Shown here: piece by piece, positions 8,258 through 17,246 of the stretch
Layout: each line of letters starts with the position of its first letter
Numbering within the stretch: the first letter of the stretch is position 1
Assembly: GCF_003611275.1 (NCBI RefSeq)
Contig: NZ_CP020694.1
Span: forward strand, 1,922,001-1,986,000
Direction: 5' to 3'
DNA: 64,000 bases
From: Sulfitobacter sp. D7
GTDB taxonomy: Bacteria; Pseudomonadota; Alphaproteobacteria; Rhodobacterales; Rhodobacteraceae
Position numbers and translations under genes: made by a program
The notes under the pieces: generated by a model
The model's input: only the letters and a program-made list of their open reading frames with translations
Database searches by the model: none
Told to the model about the DNA's origin: nothing

Positions 8258-10705
8258 CTAGCTTTTCGAGCGCGCCCCGCTGGGATCATACATCGGTTTC
8301 AGGCTCGCCTCGGCCTTGATCCGGCGGCCCGCGACGTCGATCTCATAGGTCGAGCCCAGCAGGTCGGGGACGCTTTCCCCTTCGCAGGGCACATAGCCCA
8401 GCCCGACCGCGCCGCCCAAGTGATGCCCGTAATTGCCCGAACTGAGATAGCCCGCGAGTTGCCCGTCCCGCAGGATCGGCTCGGCGTGATACAGCAGCGG
8501 CTCCGGGTCCGTCAGACGCAATTGCACCATTCGCAGGGTCAGCCCCGCCTCCTTCTTGCGCAACACCGCGTCGCGGCCAATGAAATCGGGCTTGTCGGTC
8601 TTCACCGCAAAGCCCAAGCCCGCCTCCAGCACATGGTCCTCGCAGGTGATGTCATGGCCGAAATGGCGAAACCCCTTTTCGATCCGACAACTGTCCATCG
8701 CGTGCAGCCCGCAGAGTTTCAGCCCATAGGCCGCGCCTGCGTCGATCAGCACCTCAAAGACATGGGCCGCCATTTCAGTGCTGACGTAAAGCTCCCAACC
8801 CAGTTCGCCCACGTATGACACGCGGTGCGCCCGGGCGAGCCCCATGCCGATCTCGATCTCCCGCGCCATGCTGAAGGGGTGCGTCTCGTTAGAGAAGTCA
8901 TTGGGGGATATCGCCTGTAAAACCTCCCGCGCCTTTGGCCCCATAATGGCGAGGACCGCTTCGCCCGCCGTCACATCCGTGATCACAACAAGGCGCTCGC
9001 CCGCATGGCGGCGCAGCCATGTTTCATCCGCCAACCGCGTCGCGGCGGGGGTGACGACGAGATAGGCCGTTTCGCTGAGCCGCGTCACGGTGACATCCGC
9101 CTCGATCCCGCCCCGAGGGTTGAGGAATTGCGTATAGACAATCTTGCCCACCGGCACCGCCATCTGCGCACCGCAGATATGGTTCATGAAAGCCTCGGCC
9201 TCTGGCCCCTCGACCCGGATCTTGCCGAAGGACGACATATCATAAAGCCCGACGCCCGTGCGGATGGCGGCGTGTTCGGCGGCTTGATTGTCGAACCAGT
9301 TCTGCCGCCCCCAAGCGTAGCGGTATTCACGCTCTTGGCCGGCATCCGCAAACCAATTGGCCCGTTCCCAGCCCGCAAATTCGCCCATGACCGCGCCATG
9401 CTCCTGCAGATGTGCGTGCACCGGGCTGCGCCGGATGCCCCGCGCGGTCGCCTTTTGGCGATAGGGAAAGTGGTCGGCATAGAGCAGGCCCAGCGTTTCG
9501 GTCGACCGCGTCGCCAGATAGGTCTTATTGCCCTGAAACGGCTGCATTCGCGCGATGTCCACGTCACCCAGATCAAAGGGTTTTTGCCCGTCTTCCATCC
9601 ATTGCGCCAGCGCCATGCCCGCGCCGCCCGCCGACTGAATCCCGATAGAGTTGAACCCGGCGGCGACCCAGACATTGTCCATCTCGGGGGCCTGACCGAG
9701 GTGATAGGCATCATCGGGGGTGAAACTTTCGGGACCATTGAAAAAGGTGTGTATCCCCGCGTCCGCCAGCAGTGGCAACCGTTTGACGGCCATCTCAAGG
9801 ATCGGCTCGAAATGGTCGAAATCTTCGGGCAGTTGGTCAAACTCGAAACTCTCGGGGATGCCCTGCAGCGCCCATGGCTTGGCGACAGGCTCAAACGCAC
9901 CAAGCAGGATTTTGCCCGCATCCTCTTTGTAATAGGCATATTCATCGGGGACACGCAGCACCGGCAATTCGCGCAAGGAGGGAATGGCTTCGGTGACGAT
10001 ATAGAAATGCTCACAAGCTTGCAGCGGCACGTTGCTGCCCAGCATCCGGCCCACGTCCCGCCCCCACATGCCTGCGCAATTGATGACATGCTCGGCCTCG
10101 ATCTGCCCCGCGCTGCCATCCTCCCCGGCCCAATCTACTGCTGTGACCCTACGCCCCGCACGCACCACGCCGGTGGCCTTGATCCGCTCTGCCACGATCG
10201 CGCCACGCGCCCGCGCGCCCTTGGCCAACGCCAGTGCAATATTGGCCGGATCGCCCTGCCCGTCTTTCGGCAGATAGACCGCGCCGGTCATGCCTTCGGT
10301 CTCTACGTGGGGATACTTGGCGTGCACTTCCGCGGGGGTGATTTCCTCGACCTCCACGCCAAAGGCGCGGGCCATGGCGGCCTGACGCAGAATTTCCTCG
10401 CGCCGCGCAGGTGTCAGCGCGGCAGTGATCGACCCCACGCGCTTGAACCCCGTGGCGACCCCGGTTTCCGCCTCAAGCGCGCCGTAGAGTTCTTGGGAAT
10501 ATTTCGCCAGCCGCGTCATGTTCTGCGTCACGCGCAGCTGCGCGATCAGCCCTGCCGCGTGCCATGTGGTGCCAGAGGTCAGCTGTTTGCGTTCCAGCAA
10601 CACGACATCGGTCCAGCCGAGCTTTGTCAGATGGTACGCGACCGAACAGCCGATCACGCCACCGCCGATGATGACGACGCGGGCTTTGGAAGGCAGTTGT
10701 ACCAT
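8258..10705 (-). CDS. FAD-dependent dehydrogenase with GcvT domain (dimethylglycine/sarcosine type)
   Basis: An 815-aa enzyme with an N-terminal FAD/DAO domain (VVIIGGGVIGCSVAYHL, residues about 7-370), a linker domain, then GcvT folate-binding and GcvT C-terminal domains (about 420-805). The motif TTWHAAG holds the histidine that binds FAD covalently in dimethylglycine dehydrogenase. Such enzymes oxidatively demethylate N-methyl amines and pass the carbon to tetrahydrofolate. It begins one base after the stop of a paralogue, so the two form one unit. The exact substrate is not readable. Confidence 0.85.
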   Translation of the reverse strand: MVQLPSKARVVIIGGGVIGCSVAYHLTKLGWTDVVLLERKQLTSGTTWHAAGLIAQLRVTQNMTRLAKYSQELYGALEAETGVATGFKRVGSITAALTPARREEILRQAAMARAFGVEVEEITPAEVHAKYPHVETEGMTGAVYLPKDGQGDPANIALALAKGARARGAIVAERIKATGVVRAGRRVTAVDWAGEDGSAGQIEAEHVINCAGMWGRDVGRMLGSNVPLQACEHFYIVTEAIPSLRELPVLRVPDEYAYYKEDAGKILLGAFEPVAKPWALQGIPESFEFDQLPEDFDHFEPILEMAVKRLPLLADAGIHTFFNGPESFTPDDAYHLGQAPEMDNVWVAAGFNSIGIQSAGGAGMALAQWMEDGQKPFDLGDVDIARMQPFQGNKTYLATRSTETLGLLYADHFPYRQKATARGIRRSPVHAHLQEHGAVMGEFAGWERANWFADAGQEREYRYAWGRQNWFDNQAAEHAAIRTGVGLYDMSSFGKIRVEGPEAEAFMNHICGAQMAVPVGKIVYTQFLNPRGGIEADVTVTRLSETAYLVVTPAATRLADETWLRRHAGERLVVITDVTAGEAVLAIMGPKAREVLQAISPNDFSNETHPFSMAREIEIGMGLARAHRVSYVGELGWELYVSTEMAAHVFEVLIDAGAAYGLKLCGLHAMDSCRIEKGFRHFGHDITCEDHVLEAGLGFAVKTDKPDFIGRDAVLRKKEAGLTLRMVQLRLTDPEPLLYHAEPILRDGQLAGYLSSGNYGHHLGGAVGLGYVPCEGESVPDLLGSTYEIDVAGRRIKAEASLKPMYDPSGARSKS

Positions 10706-10706
10706 T

Positions 10707-13169
10707 TCAGACCTCCTGCGCGCGGATGCGGGTGTTTTCACTGTCCCAAAGCGGCGCGTCGGGCTGCACCGTGGCGCGGTAACTCTGGCCAAAGATTTCC
10801 ACCGTGAGGTCCGTGCCCGGCACGGCAGCCTCGGCCTGAACCACCCCGAGGGCGATGGAGGCATCGACGCGGTAGCCATAGCCGCCGCTGGTCACTTCGC
10901 CCACAACCCGGCCCTTCAGGCGCAGTGTGGCCATCGCTGGCGCGTCTTGTGGATTGCCCTCAACGACCAACGTGACGAAGCGCCGCTGCGGCCCCGCCGC
11001 CCGTTCGGCAACCAGCGCCGCTTTGCCCGGAAACGCCTGCGGTTTCTCCAACCGGATGAACCGTTCCAACCCGGCCTCCAACAGGGTGTATTCCTGCGAC
11101 AGGTCGCCTTTCCAGGTGCGGTAGCCTTTTTCAAGCCGCATGGAATTGAGCGCGAACATCCCGAAAGGCACGGCCCCACCCGCGATGACCGCATCATAGA
11201 TCGCGGGCATATCCGAGGGCGCCGCGTGGATTTCCCAGCCCAACTCGCCTGCGAAACAGACCCGCGCAAGCAACGCGGGCTTGCCCTGCACAGATGCCTT
11301 TTGATGGCTGAGCCACGGCAATGCCAGATCGGCATCGGGAGCCAGTGGTGCCAAAAGCGCACGGGATTTCGGGCCACAGAGGATCAGGGTCGAGACTAGA
11401 CCTGTTTGATCCGTCAGGCTGATCGCCCCCCCTTTGGGCAACGCATCGCGCAGCAGTTCAAAGTCATGCCATTGCGCGGGGGCGGCGGTGATCAGGGTGA
11501 ATTCATCTTCCGCATGCCGCAGGATCGACATTTCGGTCAGCACCCGCCCCCGGCTGTCGGGGAAATAGCCCAGTGTCATCCGCCCCACTTTGGGCAGCGC
11601 GCCTGCAATTCGCCCCAGCAGCCAGTCCGCAGCGCCCGGTCCCGCCAGCGCAAAGCGTGAGAAACCGGGCAGGTCCAGCACGCCGACATGGTCGCGCACC
11701 GCCTCGACCTCCGCCCGGACCCGGACGGCCCATGGGCCAGCCCTGTCCCATGTCTGGGTCGCCTCTTCCGAGGTATCATCGCCGGGTTTCGCGAACCAAT
11801 TCGCCCGTTCCCATCCGTTGTAGGCGCCCATCTGACCGCCCGCCGCGCGCAGGCGGTCTTGCAGCGGCGACAGTTTCTTATCGCGCCCCGCAGGCCATGC
11901 GTGATGCGGGAAATGCATCGCATATTCATGACCATAGGTCTCTAAAGCCTTGGCGAGGGTGAAGTCGTGATCGGCATGGGCAGTGAAGCGGCGCGGGTCG
12001 ACATCCCACATGTCCCACTCTGTTTCACCCGCCATGATCCATTCGGCCATGACCTTGCCCGCGCCGCCGCCCTGCGCGATGCCGAAGGTAAAGCTATGCG
12101 CCTCAAAGGCATTTGGCACGCCGGCCATCGGGCCGAGCATCGGCAAGCCATCGGGCGCATAGGGGATCGGCCCGTTGATCACCCGCCCCACACCGCTTTG
12201 GCCCAAAAGCGGCATCCGCGCCATGGCGTCTTCGATATACCATTCCAGCCGGTCCAGATCATCGGGGTAGAGCTGAAAGCTGAAATCCTCGGGCATCGGA
12301 TCGTCGGGGGTGATCCAATGGGCTTTGCAGTTGCGCTCATAGGGACCGAGGTTCAGACCGTTCTTGTCTTGCCGCAGGTAATAGGAACTGTCCACATCGC
12401 GGACCATCGGCATTTTGTGGCCCTTTTCGGCGGTCCATGCGGCCAGCTCGGGGATTTCTTCGGTCAGGAAATACTGATGGCTCATCACCACGGCAGGCAC
12501 CCGGCGGCCGCCATGGGGGCGGAACCATTCGCCGACCCGCTGCGCGTAATAGCCGGCGGCGTTGACCACCTTCTCGCAGCGGATATCGCCCTTTTCGGTA
12601 TGGACGATCCATTCGTCCCCATCGCGATCTATGCCGGTGGCGGGGGTAAAGCGGTGAATTTGCCCCCCTGCCTCCCGCGCGCCTTTGGCAAGGGCTTGGG
12701 TCAGTTGTGCCGGGTCGATGTCCCCATCCAAGGGGTCCCACAACCCGCCCGCAAGATCATGTAGCTCTATGAACGGATTATGCTCTTTCAGCTCGGCGGG
12801 GGTGCACATCTCCATCCCCAGCCCCTGCGCGCGGGCCATGGAGGCGACATGTTCAAACTCCTGCATCCGCTCACGGCTATGGGCCAAACGCAGCGCCCCG
12901 GTCACGTGGTAGTTGATCGGATAGCCCACCGCCTCGCCCAAGCCGCGGTACATCTCTAGCCCGTAGCGCTGCATGTTCATCACCGCCCATGAATTCGAGA
13001 AATTGGGGCAGTTGCCCGCCGCATGCCAAGTGGAGCCCGCGGTGAGTTCGTTCTTTTCAAGCAGGACGCAATCGGTCCAACCCGCGCGGGCAAGGTGGTA
13101 GAGGGTCGAGACCCCAACCACGCCGCCCCCGATGATCACGACCCGTGCCGTTGTCGGAAAATCAGCCAC
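10707..13169 (-). CDS. FAD-dependent dehydrogenase with GcvT domain, second paralogue
   Basis: An 820-aa paralogue of the next gene, with the same order of domains: GGGVVGVSTLYHL for FAD, AGSTWHAAGN with the likely FAD-linking histidine, and GcvT and GcvT_C regions after about residue 440. Start is GTG at 13169, with a GAGGAG ribosome site just before it. It follows the XRE-cupin regulator by 88 bases, so regulator and both dehydrogenases are probably cotranscribed. Likely acts on a secondary or tertiary N-methyl amine. Dimethylglycine or sarcosine is the family default, not proven. Confidence 0.83.
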   Translation of the reverse strand: MADFPTTARVVIIGGGVVGVSTLYHLARAGWTDCVLLEKNELTAGSTWHAAGNCPNFSNSWAVMNMQRYGLEMYRGLGEAVGYPINYHVTGALRLAHSRERMQEFEHVASMARAQGLGMEMCTPAELKEHNPFIELHDLAGGLWDPLDGDIDPAQLTQALAKGAREAGGQIHRFTPATGIDRDGDEWIVHTEKGDIRCEKVVNAAGYYAQRVGEWFRPHGGRRVPAVVMSHQYFLTEEIPELAAWTAEKGHKMPMVRDVDSSYYLRQDKNGLNLGPYERNCKAHWITPDDPMPEDFSFQLYPDDLDRLEWYIEDAMARMPLLGQSGVGRVINGPIPYAPDGLPMLGPMAGVPNAFEAHSFTFGIAQGGGAGKVMAEWIMAGETEWDMWDVDPRRFTAHADHDFTLAKALETYGHEYAMHFPHHAWPAGRDKKLSPLQDRLRAAGGQMGAYNGWERANWFAKPGDDTSEEATQTWDRAGPWAVRVRAEVEAVRDHVGVLDLPGFSRFALAGPGAADWLLGRIAGALPKVGRMTLGYFPDSRGRVLTEMSILRHAEDEFTLITAAPAQWHDFELLRDALPKGGAISLTDQTGLVSTLILCGPKSRALLAPLAPDADLALPWLSHQKASVQGKPALLARVCFAGELGWEIHAAPSDMPAIYDAVIAGGAVPFGMFALNSMRLEKGYRTWKGDLSQEYTLLEAGLERFIRLEKPQAFPGKAALVAERAAGPQRRFVTLVVEGNPQDAPAMATLRLKGRVVGEVTSGGYGYRVDASIALGVVQAEAAVPGTDLTVEIFGQSYRATVQPDAPLWDSENTRIRAQEV

Positions 13170-13257
13170 GTTCAGCTCCTCTCGCCAAGCACTGCCAAAG
13201 GCTGACCAAAGGCGCCCCCGGTCAGTTTGAAACCATTTGAATTGATGAAAGCCAGGT

Positions 13258-13845
13258 TCAGTAAACCGGCGGAGAGATCACCCAGACCACCACGGCGGGC
13301 ACGTTGTAGGGATTGTCCCAAGTGTAATATTCGCCCCGAATGCGAAAGCTGTCGCCGGGGCAGACGGTAAAGCTGCGCTCTGCAATCTTCAGGTTCAACC
13401 GGCCCGAGATGACAAAGCCCACCTCCTGCGTTTCGCGCATGACGGGCGCCTCCAGCCCCGAATAGGCTGCAAAGGTCGAATGGATGACCTCGAAACTGTC
13501 GGTCAGATCGGGGGAAAGCAACTCTTCCGTCAACCCGTTGGCCGCACTTCCCATGGCCCGCCGTGCCCCGGCGCGCACAACATAGCCGCGTTCTTCGGGG
13601 GTCACTGTCGCTTCGCCAAAGAGCAGAGAGACCGGCACGTCCAAGATCTCGGCCATGCGTCGCAGATCTGAGATGGAGGGGGTCGAGATATCGCGTTCGA
13701 CCTGACTGACCCAGCCAACGGAACGGTCCAACGCCTCGGCCATATCGGTCAGGGTCAGTCTGCGCCCCTTGCGGATCGCGCGTAAATCGGCCCCTAGTGA
13801 GCGTGGCGCCGTGGCCTCGGCCCCCTGCCTTTTCGCTCGGGTCAT
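13258..13845 (-). CDS. XRE-family regulator with C-terminal cupin domain
   Basis: A 195-aa two-domain regulator. The helix-turn-helix covers about residues 17-75 (LRAIRKGRRLTLTDMAEALD). A small-barrel cupin follows from about 105 to 195 (VGFVISGRLNLKI, PGDSF). Cupin-XRE proteins usually sense a small metabolite. It lies between a sulfonate-type ABC transporter and two demethylating dehydrogenases, all on one strand, making it the probable local regulator. A dyad covering its own ribosome site suggests autorepression. Confidence 0.88.
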   Translation of the reverse strand: MTRAKRQGAEATAPRSLGADLRAIRKGRRLTLTDMAEALDRSVGWVSQVERDISTPSISDLRRMAEILDVPVSLLFGEATVTPEERGYVVRAGARRAMGSAANGLTEELLSPDLTDSFEVIHSTFAAYSGLEAPVMRETQEVGFVISGRLNLKIAERSFTVCPGDSFRIRGEYYTWDNPYNVPAVVVWVISPPVY

Positions 13846-13870
13846 GTGAAAATATCCTCCATTTTTTCAC
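13846..13870 (-). promoter_or_regulatory. Putative operator overlapping the regulator's ribosome site
   Basis: A 25-bp dyad GTGAAAA-N11-TTTTCAC directly abuts the regulator's start codon and includes its GGAGG ribosome site. A dyad with the same half-sites and the same spacing occurs at 17222-17246 before the ABC transporter genes. Confidence 0.6.
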
Positions 13871-13936
13871 TGCGGCGCGGAATTCGGCGTCTGGCAAGTG
13901 TTTCTCCTCGAAAGCGATGAACTGAGGCGGGCGGGG

Positions 13937-15202
13937 TTAAGACCGCCCCTTCCAAGGCACCAACAGCCGCTCGGCCTTGCGCATCAACATGTCGATGCCA
14001 AAACCGATGACGCCAATCAGGATGATCCCCATCAGTACGATGTCGGTCAGCTGGAATTTGGAAGCGACCATGATCATCATCCCAGCCCCCTTTTCGGCGG
14101 CCACCAGTTCGGCGGCCACCACCGTGCCCCAGCAGACGCCCATCGCCACCCGCGCCCCGGTAAAGATCTCGGGCAAAGAGTTCGGCACGATCACATGGCG
14201 CATGATTTGCGCCTTGGACGCGCCAAGCGAATAGGCCGCGTGGACCTTGGTGATATTCACCCCCGACACGCCCGACCGCGCAGCGATGGCCATGATCCAT
14301 AGGGCCGCAAGGAACAGCAGGATGATCTTGCCCACCTCGCCGATGCCCGCCCAGATGATCACCAACGGAATCAGCGCAAGCGGCGGCACGGGGCGCATGA
14401 ATTCGACAATCGGATCGAACCACCCGCGAAACCAGCCCGACAGGCCCATGGCATAGCCCAGCGGAATGCCCACCAGCGCCCCAAGGGCAAAGCCCACGAC
14501 AACGCGGAAAAGCGAATAGCCCAGATGCTCCCACAGGGTGCTGTCCCGGTAACCTTGGCTGGAAATCTCACCCAACCGGGCGACCACGGCCTCAGGTGGC
14601 GGCAGCCAAATCGGCTCCATCTGCCAGCCCTTCGCAGGCTCAAAATTAAGCGTGCCCTTGGGCGACATGCCGACGCGGCCAAAGTCAGTCAGCACCTCCC
14701 CACCCGGCACGATCTCCTGGCCGTTCACCGCGACGACGCGGTGCCCGACATCGCGGCCCTTCTCGTCATTCTTATCGACGCGCAAAAGCCCCGACCGCCA
14801 TGCGCCGATGGTGAAAGCGTCATTCTTGGCCCAGCCTTCGCCGGGATCGACCTGCGGCGTATCGGCATCTTCGCCCACGGGATGCACCAAGACGGTGATC
14901 GTCGCATCATCGCGGCTGCCGTCTTCGGCCTCTGCGGTATAGGTCAGCTCGGCCAGCCCCTCAAAAGGGCCGGGCGCATGCAAAAACCGGGGCAGCAGCG
15001 ACGAGCCGGTAAAAGCGCCCCACAGCAAAAAGATCGTCAGGATCGAGATTACGCTGGCGGTGCGGTTCGAGGTGACAGCGCTTTCATCGCCAAAGGTGAC
15101 GGTCTTGCGCGCAACAAATCCATTCGCAGTCTGGTCGACGGCAAGACGCACCAAAAAGAATGAGACGACAAAGATAACGATATAGATCAGTAGGATAACC
15201 AT
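13937..15202 (-). CDS. ABC transporter permease, TauC/SsuC type, with long N-terminal extension
   Basis: A 421-aa permease. The C-terminal part (about residues 205-415) is an ordinary BPD_transp_1 domain with the EAA-like loop HAAYSLGASKAQIMRHVIVP. The N-terminal 200 residues are extra: two hydrophobic helices (about 1-20 and 48-66) and an apparently extracytoplasmic region (about 70-195). Typical TauC/SsuC proteins are near 260 aa. The start overlaps the ATPase stop (TAATG). Substrate unknown. The family moves sulfonates, nitrate and some amines. Confidence 0.85.
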   Translation of the reverse strand: MVILLIYIVIFVVSFFLVRLAVDQTANGFVARKTVTFGDESAVTSNRTASVISILTIFLLWGAFTGSSLLPRFLHAPGPFEGLAELTYTAEAEDGSRDDATITVLVHPVGEDADTPQVDPGEGWAKNDAFTIGAWRSGLLRVDKNDEKGRDVGHRVVAVNGQEIVPGGEVLTDFGRVGMSPKGTLNFEPAKGWQMEPIWLPPPEAVVARLGEISSQGYRDSTLWEHLGYSLFRVVVGFALGALVGIPLGYAMGLSGWFRGWFDPIVEFMRPVPPLALIPLVIIWAGIGEVGKIILLFLAALWIMAIAARSGVSGVNITKVHAAYSLGASKAQIMRHVIVPNSLPEIFTGARVAMGVCWGTVVAAELVAAEKGAGMMIMVASKFQLTDIVLMGIILIGVIGFGIDMLMRKAERLLVPWKGRS

Positions 15203-16005
15203 TATGCGTCCTCCGTCCGGCCCATAATCTCTTCTTCCATGTCCCAGATCATACCAAGGATCTCTTCGCGTCTTTCGGCGAATTCAGGGTGTTTCTTAAC
15301 TTCGCGCAGATCATGGCCCACACCCAGATCGGCAAAGGGCAGACGGTATTCGCGGTGAATGCGCCCCGGACGCGGCGCCATGACCAAGAGCCGCTCGCCC
15401 AGCAGCAGCGCTTCTTCGACCGAATGGGTGATGAGGATGATGGTCTTGCCCGTCTCTTTCCAAAGCTTCAGCACAAGGCTTTGCATCTTTTCACGGGTCA
15501 GGGCATCAAGCGCGCCCAAAGGCTCATCCATCAGGATCACGTCAGGATCATTTGCCAGACAACGCGCCAGCGCCACCCGCTGCTGCATCCCGCCGGAAAG
15601 TTCGTAGATCGCCTTTTCCTTGAAGTCCCGCAGCCCGACGATATCGAGCAGGTGGTCGACCTCGGCCCCGTATTGCTTTTCGCTCTGCCCCTTCATCCGA
15701 GGGCCAAAACTCACGTTCTCGCGCACCGACATCCATTCAAACAGCGCACCCTGCTGAAAGACCATGCCCCGCTCTGCATCCGGCCCGGTCACGTTGTGGC
15801 CATTCAAAACGATCTCGCCCGAGGTTGGCGCAAGAAATCCCGCAACGATGTTCAGAAGCGTCGTCTTGCCACAGCCCGAGGGGCCCAGCACCGACATCAA
15901 TTGGCCTTCGGCAAGGTCAAGCGATACGTTTTCAAGCGCCTGTACGTGACCGCCATTGGGCAGGTCGAACCGCATCGACAGATTTTCGATTTTTAGTCCC
16001 GACAT
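15202..16005 (-). CDS. ABC transporter ATP-binding protein, TauB/SsuB type
   Basis: A 267-aa ATPase with Walker A GPSGCGKTT, signature LSGGMQQR, Walker B VILMDEPLGALD and switch histidine in LITHSVEEA. It powers the adjacent permease and binding protein. The ATG at 16005 begins at MSGLKIENLS. The longer frame to 16212 would run through a strong hairpin and into the binding-protein gene and is rejected. Confidence 0.9.
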   Translation of the reverse strand: MSGLKIENLSMRFDLPNGGHVQALENVSLDLAEGQLMSVLGPSGCGKTTLLNIVAGFLAPTSGEIVLNGHNVTGPDAERGMVFQQGALFEWMSVRENVSFGPRMKGQSEKQYGAEVDHLLDIVGLRDFKEKAIYELSGGMQQRVALARCLANDPDVILMDEPLGALDALTREKMQSLVLKLWKETGKTIILITHSVEEALLLGERLLVMAPRPGRIHREYRLPFADLGVGHDLREVKKHPEFAERREEILGMIWDMEEEIMGRTEDA

Positions 16006-16038
16006 GCCGCCCCGGTGCCCCCTGCTATTTTTGTAAGA

Positions 16039-16095
16039 CCGCCCCCGCCTGCCCGGCTCTTCGGCTACAAAGAACCGGGCAAAGATTGGGGGCGG
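16039..16095 (-). other. Strong stem-loop between binding protein and ATPase genes
   Basis: CCGCCCCC at 16039-16046 pairs perfectly with GGGGGCGG at 16088-16095. Inside it GCCCGGCTCTT (16051-16061) pairs with AAGAACCGGGC (16070-16080) with one mismatch. No U-tract follows on the minus strand, so an mRNA-stabilising or attenuating hairpin that keeps binding-protein mRNA high is more likely than a full terminator. Confidence 0.6.
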
Positions 16096-16117
16096 CCCCG
16101 TATTGAGCCGTCTTGGC

Positions 16118-17110
16118 TTACATCTCGCCTGCGGCCTGCAACGGACCGGTGTTGACCGCGTCGCCGTAGCTGTCGAGCGCCGCGTCGATCGCGCCCGCTT
16201 CGACAAAGACATCTGCGACGCCTTTCATGAACTCCTGCGCGCCACCCCCGAGCCATTTCTCTCCCATCTGGTCCTCAAGCGAGGGGAAGGTGAAGGTCGC
16301 GATCGTTTCCATCGTGGCGTCTTCGTCCATGCCGGCGTCCTTGGCGATCACGGGCAGCATCTTGGCTTGATTGGCCTCATCGGCCCACATCGCATTCGCC
16401 TCTGCCGTGACTTTCAGGAAAGCAGACACCGTATCGGAATTTTCAGCCACCCAAGACGCCGGACCAGAGGTCACGTCGAAAACGAGAATGCCCAGTTCTT
16501 CTTTTTCGGCGCCCGTCAAAAGGATATTGCCATGCTCCAGCATCCGCCGCAGAGAGCCGCCCCAGCCGCAGGCCATATCGACCGAACCCTGCGCGATGGC
16601 TGCAGCGCCATCAGGCGGCGCCATGTCCACCACATCAAGCGACCCAACATCGACGCCGAAGTGGCTCATTTGTTTGAGAAAACCGTAGTGCGCAGCAGTG
16701 CCGAGTGGCACGGCGACCTTCTTGCCTGCCAGTTCCGCGACGGAGGATTTATCGATCTCTAACTCCTCCCGGATCACGCAGTTATCATTCTCGGAATAGC
16801 TGACTGCGACATCAAGAATCTGAATATCTTGCCCCGCCGAGGTCGCCACCACGAAGGGCGGCACGCCTTGGCTTACCGACATATGCACATCGCCCGACGC
16901 CATCGCCGCCGACATGGCTGTGCCGGAGTCGAAGCTGACCCAATTCACACTGGTGCCAAGGGCTTCGTCATACATTCCTTCGGCCTTGGCATATTGGAAC
17001 GGCATCGGCCATTCGAGGAAATACCCCACGGTCAAATCCTGCGCGGCAGATTGGGTGACACCCATCACAAGCAGGCTGGCGGCGGTGCCCATCAGTTTCA
17101 CGGTCTTCAT
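16118..17110 (-). CDS. ABC transporter substrate-binding protein, TauA/SsuA-like
   Basis: A 330-aa periplasmic protein with an N-terminal signal peptide (KLMGTAASLLVMGVTQSAAQ, cleavage after about residue 23) and an SBP_bac_3/NMT1-like fold, with ligand-site-like segments DSGTAMSAAMASGDVHM and VPLGTAAHYGF. The family includes taurine and aliphatic sulfonate binders. No taurine-specific enzymes (tauD, tpa, xsc) are visible nearby. Instead two N-demethylating dehydrogenases follow, which suggests an N-methylated ligand. First gene of the five- or six-gene unit. Confidence 0.85.
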   Translation of the reverse strand: MKTVKLMGTAASLLVMGVTQSAAQDLTVGYFLEWPMPFQYAKAEGMYDEALGTSVNWVSFDSGTAMSAAMASGDVHMSVSQGVPPFVVATSAGQDIQILDVAVSYSENDNCVIREELEIDKSSVAELAGKKVAVPLGTAAHYGFLKQMSHFGVDVGSLDVVDMAPPDGAAAIAQGSVDMACGWGGSLRRMLEHGNILLTGAEKEELGILVFDVTSGPASWVAENSDTVSAFLKVTAEANAMWADEANQAKMLPVIAKDAGMDEDATMETIATFTFPSLEDQMGEKWLGGGAQEFMKGVADVFVEAGAIDAALDSYGDAVNTGPLQAAGEM

Positions 17111-17221
17111 GATATTCTCCCTAGGTCTGTTATGGTCGCTTCTTCTAATTGAACGTCCCGTTCACATGTTTCGCGACCATCGGCCCCTGTCAGACATCAG
17201 GAAGGGCAAGCCCCGGGTCAT

Positions 17222-17246
17222 GTGAAAAAACCCCTCGTGATTTCAC
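17222..17246 (-). promoter_or_regulatory. Putative operator upstream of the ABC transporter
   Basis: A 25-bp dyad GTGAAAA-N11-ATTTCAC sits 112 bases before the binding-protein start. Half-sites and spacing match the dyad at 13846-13870. The 15 bases CGGGTCATGTGAAAA are identical at both places. A smaller overlapping dyad TCGTGA-TT-TCACGA occupies 17235-17248. Likely bound by the XRE-cupin regulator. Confidence 0.6.

Noticed and set aside
9005..10807. 600-codon plus-strand open frame opposite a GcvT dehydrogenase
   Set aside because: Shadow of the 8258-10705 gene with no recognisable domains.
8258..13169. DMSP demethylase DmdA
   Set aside because: DmdA is a single GcvT-type protein of under 400 residues. 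These genes have an N-terminal FAD domain and are over 800 residues.
13937..17110. Assigning tauABC for taurine
   Set aside because: Family resemblance is only at transporter level. No taurine dioxygenase, taurine-pyruvate aminotransferase or sulfoacetaldehyde acetyltransferase is nearby, so gene symbols were withheld.
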